Part shown: one piece after another, positions 57,439 to 64,000 of the stretch | Position numbering within the stretch: the stretch's first letter is position 1 | Layout: each line of letters begins with the position of its first letter | DNA from: Mytilisepta virgata | Lineage: Eukaryota > Mollusca > Bivalvia > Mytilida > Mytilidae | Direction of reading: 5' to 3' | DNA length: 64,000 nt | Assembly (NCBI GenBank): GCA_028015205.1 | Contig: CM051514.1 | Location: forward strand, 22,646,150-22,710,149 | Notes under the pieces: generated by a model | Told to the model about the DNA's origin: nothing | Databases searched by the model: none | Seen by the model: the letters and a program-made list of their open reading frames with translations, nothing else | Program-made: the position numbers and the translations under genes

Positions 57439-57942
57439 CCATTTACAAAAATGGTTGCAGAATCTGTTTCGAACAAATATTGGCTATGAAAGAGATTGAA
57501 AATTATGTCAGTACGGATTTGTCATATTTAATTAACTAGAATTGAACAAACACACTAGGATAATATCTCATCGAATTACATGCCTGGAATTTTGAAATAC
57601 GAATATTTAACATCATGAATTTTTCTGCATGAGATCTAAACATGCAGGATTATCATAAAAATAAAACACATACATTGTAACATGTCACAATGGATAAAAA
57701 AAATGCAAGACGTATTACTCTAAAAGATTGTAAGAATTTATCGTAAAATTTCATCTATACTTGGATTAATGATATTCTTTGGGATTATATCTGAAAATGG
57801 CATTCCTTACAATTACACCGATAACTGACAAGAATAAAAAAACACTACAGTTTGTTAATTAAGACTTACTTCGAAAATGGATAGATTCTAATCTTTTGTA
57901 ATGCTGTATGTTCACGGCAGAAACACAGAAAAATAGTCGGAT

Positions 57943-58062
57943 TATATATATATATATACCCCCCCCCCAAAAAAAAAAAACAAAAAAAAAACAAACAAAA
58001 ACAAAAAACAAAAAACAAACAAACAAACAAACAAAAAAGAAAAAGAAAAAAAAAAAAAAAAA
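57943..58062 (+). repeat. Compound low-complexity tract
   Basis: A TA run, then a C run, then A-rich AAAC/AAAAG repeats for about 90 bp. ORFs across it are artefacts of composition. Confidence 0.95.
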
Positions 58063-58299
58063 CGTCCTCAGCAATTTTATAATATCTAATTTTTTTAGAT
58101 AAAACATGGTCTCACTTTTGTTTATATTTTAAAATTTCATTAAAGAGATTTTAAATGTTAAGATTTGTAAATGCGCACGGTTGGTGCATATTGTGAATTT
58201 AAAATGGTTTTTATGTGCAAATCATGGTCAGTTTATAAGCGTGTACTTTGGGTATTAAAATAGAGGTATACACCTGTTTAGCTTTATTAATTTGTTAGA

Positions 58300-59240
58300 A
58301 TCGGGATAAGTTACACTCGGCTACCCGGAATCTGGCCCTCGGACGTCTTGAGACCGGAGAGTCCACGAATGCAGTTGATCAACGATATAATCTTCACCGC
58401 AGTACAATTTCACGACTTTTGTAGCGATACAAGAAGTCTGTGTCCACTAGTGACAGGCAACGTTCTGGTCTTCCATGAAACACAATACCGCATCTCAAGG
58501 TCGTTACATTTGCGCAGCATGACAGCTACAGCTACAGAAACGCGTTCCTGGTCTTTGCAGGGTGTCAGCGCAGACAATACGCAATCGCTTACGTGAATGC
58601 CTTACTTTGTCGATATCATGAGACAACAACATCAATGTGCACTGCATGGTCAGATGGTGCAATACCGTACGAATAGTTGATCTTCAAAACAGGCCAAGAG
58701 TATGGTCAGTGATCAATCACGTTTTTTGCTTTAATGAAGAGTTTCATGATTATAACCGTCTAAATGAACGTCGTATGAGCAAATGCGTGATAGAAGTCAA
58801 CAGATTCAGCGTCAGATGTAGTGTTATGATGTGGACAGGCATATCCTACAACCACAAAAAACACCAGCTGGTTCACATCCAGATTTAACACATTTGTAAT
58901 ATAATATGAGATTACATTCTCTGACCTCCTCTTCAGCCAGTTATCGACGGTAGGAGGGATTTTTCAACACAACAACGCCAGGTCGCATACAGCACGTGGT
59001 GCTGTGGACTTTCTGAATTTTCATAATATCATTGTGCTTCCATGGCCTTCCAGGTCATCGGATTTAAATTTTATCGAACAGTTATGGAATGAGTTAGATC
59101 GGCACGTGCGCCAGCGACAACCAGCACCACCTTCAGCGACTTTATTAAGCATTACAGCAGGAATTGCAGAAGACACCACAGGCTCGTATCCAGCGTTTGA
59201 TCCAAACAATGCCGAGACGTTTGTACAGTTGTGTTGAAGG
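58300..59240 (+). pseudogene. Tc1/mariner-type transposase, decayed
   Basis: Three frames hold pieces of one DDE transposase: 58637-58888 ends SVMMWTGISYNHKKHQLVHI, and 58960-59237 has GGIFQHNNARSHTARGAVDF, then LPWPSRSSDLNFIEQLWNEL. These match the conserved MVWGGIS, QDNARPH and PWPSxSPDLxPIExLWxxL blocks of the family. The Asp of DNARPH is Asn here, while the final Glu (IEQLW) is present. At least two frame breaks; 58348-58596 is a weaker N-terminal part. Clear terminal inverted repeats were not found. Confidence 0.85.
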
Positions 59241-59419
59241 CCAATGTTAGTCACAATAGATGACACAAACTCTCATTTAAATGCACATTGATATGTTAAT
59301 TTTTATATGTTTTCATAAAAAGAGACTTAATAACTTTCGTTGTGCCAAATTTGAGCCATATGTGTATTGTCTGTGATGCATCAATGCAATTTGAAATTTA
59401 TTAATCAAATCTTCTTTTT

Positions 59420-59994
59420 GCACATGTTGCGTTCCCTTTTTGGAGAGTATATATATGTTTGTAAACAGAGCAGTAACCCCACTAAGTCTTTATTTTAAGA
59501 AAAGTTTGTCGTCCAACTATATTTTTATATTCTGTATATGTAGAATACTGAATACCTATTACTACATGTATTCTAAGCAAGGTATCTCAAAATAAATCAA
59601 TAAGGAAGTGAACAAAATTTTTATTGCAATTCAACAAGTATTCACAAAAAAAAGAATGTTTTATAAATGCTCTAGACAATTACGATAATACACCTTATGA
59701 ACTTCCTCATACATAGGTTTTCCTTTGTTAGTTTCGTCTTCATTTTTTTAATGGTTTCTGGTATAAAGCCTTCAAGTATCTATTACTCCTTAAATTTCAT
59801 TGTATAGCTTCCAAACATTCTTTTTCTAAATGCTCATAATATGCCTTGAAGTGTTTGTCTCTTTTAAGCTTCTACCAGAACTAATAATAGATATAAATAT
59901 ATTTAGTAGAATTCGTCTTCGTTGGTTAGTACTGTCTGACATCGTTTATGAAAAAGGAAAACAAATGAAATCCAATGTCTAATATAATATATAT
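59420..59994. other. Intergenic DNA, nothing recognised
   Basis: AT-rich, no ORF. It may include the 3' end of the Tc1/mariner relic. Confidence 0.45.
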
Positions 59995-60184
59995 ACCGTA
60001 TACGGAGTAAAAACTGCTTACCCTTCCGGAGCAGCTGGGTTTTTAAGGAGTTCGTGTTGTTCATTGTTTTTTAGTTTTCTGTGTTTATTTGTTGTGCTTG
60101 TGGTTGTTCATTTGTCTTCCCGGGTTTGTCTGTCCAATGGATTAGCTTTTTTATTGCTTCTTAGGTATATTTGTCCTTTTTATT
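59995..60184 (+). mobile_element. Penelope-like 3' tail, longer fragment
   Basis: Reads CCGTATACGGAGTAAAAACT, GCTTACCCTTCCGGAGCAGC, AGGAGTTCGTGTTGTTCATT and GTTTATTTGTTGTGCTTGTG, then TAGGTATATTTGTCC. This is the same order as the inverted tail at 38515-38720. Confidence 0.85.
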
Positions 60185-62346
60185 ACTTAACCCAAAGTTT
60201 TCAAGTATCCGGACCTTAATAATGTTTCACCGAAGTTGATGTTATAAAAGGTAATTTAAAAAAAATATTAGTCAAACTACAATCTTAGGATGTTCTGCTT
60301 ATTGCTTGCAAAAAACGAAAAAGATGTTTGTGAAAAACCAGAAAAATATGAGAAACCACTATCAATCTTTTTTTTCATAAAAAATATAATATCGGCAATT
60401 TTGTTTTCTTTTTATGTTTAATACATTTATAAATAAATGATAGGTAAAACAATATAATTATATTGATATATGAAAAACTTATACGTTTTAACATTTCATG
60501 ATGTATAAACAAATGCATTAATTAATAAAAATATTGCCTGAAAAAGATAAGCATTTAGCCTTAAATTCCATTCATGATATCTATTCATATTAATGGCATT
60601 CTTAGGAATTGTATCGAGTAATTTATATATCCATTGCATTTTGTTAATCTGCATTTTCCAAAAAGTAAAGATTCTGAATTTGGATATAGGCTTATGATAA
60701 TTTTGGGCTACATGTTTTCATTTTTCTACAGGACAATAACCGTGTTAGGTGTGTATTTTTGACGTACATTTGTACAATGGTCTAAAGTACAGTTTTGTCT
60801 GTTTGTACATTACTGTGTACGATGAGTAACTATGTTAAGCAACGTATCGGTGGAATAATTCATTGGGATCAGTATTTTATCTGCAATTCCACATGATTTC
60901 CTGTATCTAGCAACTCCTTGATTTTAATCGTATTGATTCCAGTCTATTTATTCCAAATGGACATATTGGAAATTTTAAAGTATTTGTCTCTTATTAGTTG
61001 TAACAGAAACACTGAATCAATTGTCTTCAATTGCAAAGTTCAATTTTCGTTTTGTTTTTCTATAACTACCATTGCAGGGTAAACAAAACATATGTACATT
61101 GTCGGAAAGTATAGTTTATCTGTACTCCCTGGAAAAAGGGTGAGAAATGCACAGAAAACAACGTATTTATTCTCGTTTATAAGACTCATAAACAAGTACA
61201 TGTCTTTCGACAATGTACATATACATTGCATGTGTAAGTCCCATGAGATATTATATTCTTCATCTCAATGGACAATGTATTTTATTACATACGTATGTTA
61301 AAAATGATTTTTTTAATATTATATATTTTGATATTATATCTTGTAAACTGTTTTTTAATGATAATTTTATTATTTACACAATAGGTATATATTTCATCAG
61401 AAGAATTTGAAGGTTTTGTCACAAAACGTCCTTAAATGATAAGGTGGTAGAGGATTTAAAATTTATACATCATAAAGAGGACAACTATACCTAAGGGAGC
61501 ATCATACAACATAAATTAGTAATTAAAACAAATATATCAGATGATGCTGACGTGATATCCTCAGAATGCCCGTAAAATGTTTTTAGAGAAAGCAGAGAAG
61601 ATCATATGAACAGGTCTGAGTATTTCAAGTTTTTTATAAATTTTATGACCATGCAAAAAGAAAATAATCCAATACAAATGTATTATTATTGTGTAAATCC
61701 CTTATAACGTCATCTTGTCTAATCTGTGGAACTGCCTTCCTTTAAATTAGACAAGAAGATAAAATATATCCAATATTTTTTATTTTATTTTAGATAACAC
61801 ATTTAGTACGACTTGCTATATTCATCATGGAAAAGAATTGACTAACATATAGTTTATAAAAAATCTACCTAATGTAGATGAGCAAATAGCCCAAACTTTT
61901 ATTTTTTATTTGACGAAGAACATTAGACAAGGCGTTAAATTTTAATCGCACTACAATTTTATAATATGCTATTTATTGCTTGCTTAAGAGATATTCGTGG
62001 AAAACAAAACCATATGAATAATTTACTTCAAACGTCGATAAATGTTCGAGAAAACGATGTAAGCATATTAATATAATAATGAAAAACATACATTGTATGT
62101 TGTTTTGTCGGGCGTTCTGTCAGTTAGGTTGTTTTTATTGATTGGTGTGTCATTGTCGACCTTTCCTGTTATCCATTTTGTTGTTTGTTTACAGGAACAT
62201 ATCATAAGGTTTAAAGAAATAAATATATGAACCAAAATTATTACACATAAAATATTATCTATCAGAATTAATGACATTGTAATTATACCCAAAAACATAA
62301 TATTATATACATTAATTTTTTGAATGATGATGTGTGCTACTTCCAA
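60185..62346. other. Intergenic DNA, nothing recognised
   Basis: Very AT-rich with short chance ORFs. GTACATTGTCGGAAAG (61093) and CTTTCGACAATGTACAT (61204) form an imperfect inverted pair about 110 bp apart. Confidence 0.45.
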
Positions 62347-62985
62347 TGTTACGGCCGAAATCACCTTTAAAATGTAGCCAACAAAAGACACAAATCAATA
62401 ATAAAATTTAACAAGATTTATTATATATACAAAGTTTACAAAAATATTACAAAAAAAAACTAAAATGTCAACTTAACTGTTCAAAATCCTGTTTTTTCTT
62501 GATCCGGAATTCTGGTCACTGTTGCCTGAATCCAAACGGAATATTATATCCAATCAGTCACAATCTAGTATGATGTAATGAAAATAACAGTCTGTCAAGT
62601 ACGATGTATGAAACGTAAATAAATCCAACAGCTGAGAACACAAGAATGTCTATGTACGGTCCAATATGCTATGCTCTGCAAGTTTAACTTTCGTGTCCAT
62701 ATATATACTGTAGAACGGAAACTTCTGGAATACGGTAGAAGTTCGAATCACACCATAATTATTACGTAAGTCAAATAGAAAGTTCTAGTTATTCCATCAG
62801 TATCCATTATTGTTCCAGTGATTTCTAAACTGCGCAGTTATAACATTATTTGGTAAACAACTATAAATATTATGTAAACATATTATACATGTTATAAGGC
62901 TACGCAAAACAAATCAGGCCAAGATAAATAATATAATAATTACAATACCATATCAAAATAAATATAATAATACAATATCATAACA
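62347..62985 (-). mobile_element. 3' LTR of the Ty3/gypsy element
   Basis: On the minus strand it starts TGTTATGATATTG right after a polypurine tract and ends ...CCGTAACA (TGTTAC on the plus strand at 62347), giving TGTTA...TAACA ends. About 639 bp. A polyadenylation-like AATAAA complement lies near 62416. The 5' LTR is outside the window, so the left border is inferred from the terminal inverted bases only. Confidence 0.65.
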
Positions 62986-62997
62986 CCTCCCCCCTTA
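62986..62997 (-). other. Polypurine tract of the Ty3/gypsy element
   Basis: Minus strand AAGGGGGGAGG directly before the LTR start, 70 bp after the stop of the pol frame. This is the usual plus-strand priming site of LTR elements. Confidence 0.8.
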
Positions 62998-63067
62998 AAA
63001 GAAGTTTGAGTGTAACGAGAACTTCACGAACAATATATACAAAAATATATAGTATGTATACAGTGTT

Positions 63068-64000
63068 TTAATAAGATCTAGATAAAGCATCTGCTATTAC
63101 ATTATCTTTACCTTTAATATGTTTTACAATAATATCATATTCCTGTAACAATAAACTCCACCTAGTCAACCTCTGGTTCTTGTTTCTCATTTTATGTATG
63201 AAGGTGAGAGGATTATGATCAGTATAAACCAGAATAGGATGCATAGTGGGATTTAAATATACATCAAAATGTTGAAGTGCAGACAACAGTGCAAAACATT
63301 CTTTTTCAATAGTGGAATAATTTTTCTGATGTTTATCTAATTTCTTGGAAAAATATGATATAGGTTTCTCAACATTATCATCTGTTTCTTGATATAAAAC
63401 TGCTCCAACTCCTACATCACTTGCATCAACGGCAAGTTTGAATTGCTTTTTAAAGTCTGGAGTGATAAGAACGGGACTGTTAATTAAAAGTGATTTGCTT
63501 TTTTCAAAAGAGTTTTGACAATTATCACTCCAGATGAATTTAGAATCTTTTCGTAAAAGATGAGTCAATGGTTGAACAACAGTAGCAAAATTTGAACAAA
63601 ATTTTCTGTAAAATCCAATCATGCCTAAATATCTCATAAGTTGTTTTTTATTTGTAGGAGGAGGAAAATTGGTAATTGCATCCACTTTATTCCTAGCTAG
63701 ATCATTTCCTAGCAATAATGAAACACCCTCAACAGGGAGAGTAGGACGAACACCCACAACAACTGGTCCAGTAATTAAATCTGACTTCAGATAAATACGA
63801 TGGAGGGGAACATCTATACAACCTAACTCCACACCTCGTAACAAAACGGAGGCACCAACGGACGTCTTCTCGGACAAAGGCAACACACCTTCTAGCAACA
63901 AAGACTGAGAAGCTCCAGTGTCCCGTAAAATCTTAATAGGCTGAGGAGTAGTATTATTAACAATAGAAACAAACCCATCAGACATAAAGGGCTTATAATC
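63068..64000 (-). CDS. pol: Ty3/gypsy pol remnant: protease fused to RT-tail and RNase H, partial
   Basis: The frame is open to the window edge (64000) and stops at 63068. Numbering from Met at 63985: an aspartic protease with ILRDTGASQS (Asp22) to LLLGNDLA (about 97); then at once VDAITNFPPPTNKKQLMRYL (about 101-120), which in this family lies after the RT palm; then RNase H with AVDASDVGVGAVLYQE (Asp187), TIEKECFALL (Glu229), YTDHNPL (Asp256) and the end KGKDNVIADALSRSY. The whole RT palm, including the YxDD motif, is absent, yet the frame is intact across the joint near 63690. No integrase follows: the stop is 70 bp from the polypurine tract. It is therefore non-autonomous if it ever moved in this form. 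Gag and the 5' end lie beyond the window. Confidence 0.9.
   Translation of the reverse strand, partial: DYKPFMSDGFVSIVNNTTPQPIKILRDTGASQSLLLEGVLPLSEKTSVGASVLLRGVELGCIDVPLHRIYLKSDLITGPVVVGVRPTLPVEGVSLLLGNDLARNKVDAITNFPPPTNKKQLMRYLGMIGFYRKFCSNFATVVQPLTHLLRKDSKFIWSDNCQNSFEKSKSLLINSPVLITPDFKKQFKLAVDASDVGVGAVLYQETDDNVEKPISYFSKKLDKHQKNYSTIEKECFALLSALQHFDVYLNPTMHPILVYTDHNPLTFIHKMRNKNQRLTRWSLLLQEYDIIVKHIKGKDNVIADALSRSY

Noticed and set aside
57859..58107. Phe-rich and Lys-rich ORFs on both strands
   Set aside because: They are translations of a poly-A/AAAC tract next to a C run.
62068..62391. 107-codon minus-strand ORF
   Set aside because: It overlaps the inferred LTR border in AT-rich DNA; hydrophobic codons follow from base composition.

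Overview
The window is AT-rich animal DNA. It has a GT-AG spliced, many-exon gene with introns mostly under 2 kb, and a dense mix of SINEs, Penelope-like, Ty3/gypsy, Tc1/mariner and short inverted-repeat elements. The repeat content fits a lophotrochozoan, most likely a bivalve mollusc such as a mussel: elements beginning AGCTCACCTG with GTCCGTC runs, tRNA-headed SINEs with AAAC tails, and Penelope 3' tails. The species assignment is an inference from repeat style and was not tested by a search.

Layout. Positions 1-16193 (+) hold the last 16 exons of one conserved gene, autophagy protein ATG9. About the first 200 codons lie upstream of the window. All 15 introns obey GT-AG and all junctions keep one open frame to the TAG at 16191. 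The introns carry two copies of a 400-bp TTAA-flanked MITE, a hAT-like MITE, palindromic elements, a SINE with a 12-bp target-site duplication, a 1.35-kb AGCTCACCTG element, and two tandem arrays built from ATG9 exon/donor junctions.

16194-31000 is the 3' UTR and intergenic DNA with small inverted-repeat elements, SINEs and low-complexity tracts. 31096-31593 (-) is an intronless 165-codon open frame for a hydrophobic protein whose ATG sits in an AAGATGGCGG context. It is the only other plausible host gene. 34500-49600 is a repeat field: a Penelope-like retroelement body (-, 38500-40820, broken), several detached Penelope 3' tails, a Rep-A family present as head-to-tail units, and one palindromic element. 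50000-58300 holds more MITEs and a second SINE family. 58300-59240 is a decayed Tc1/mariner transposase. 62347-64000 (-) is the 3' end of a Ty3/gypsy LTR retrotransposon. Its open frame joins the protease directly to the post-palm RT/RNase H segment, and no integrase is seen before the polypurine tract.

The most unusual signals are the two arrays in ATG9. At 3085-4643 about 27 copies of a 58-bp unit each carry the end of exon 4 plus its GTAAGT donor. At 13426-13745 four diverged copies of the exon 13 end plus donor follow the real one, and the first copy is still in frame. In both cases a coding-exon/donor junction has been multiplied into the adjoining intron.
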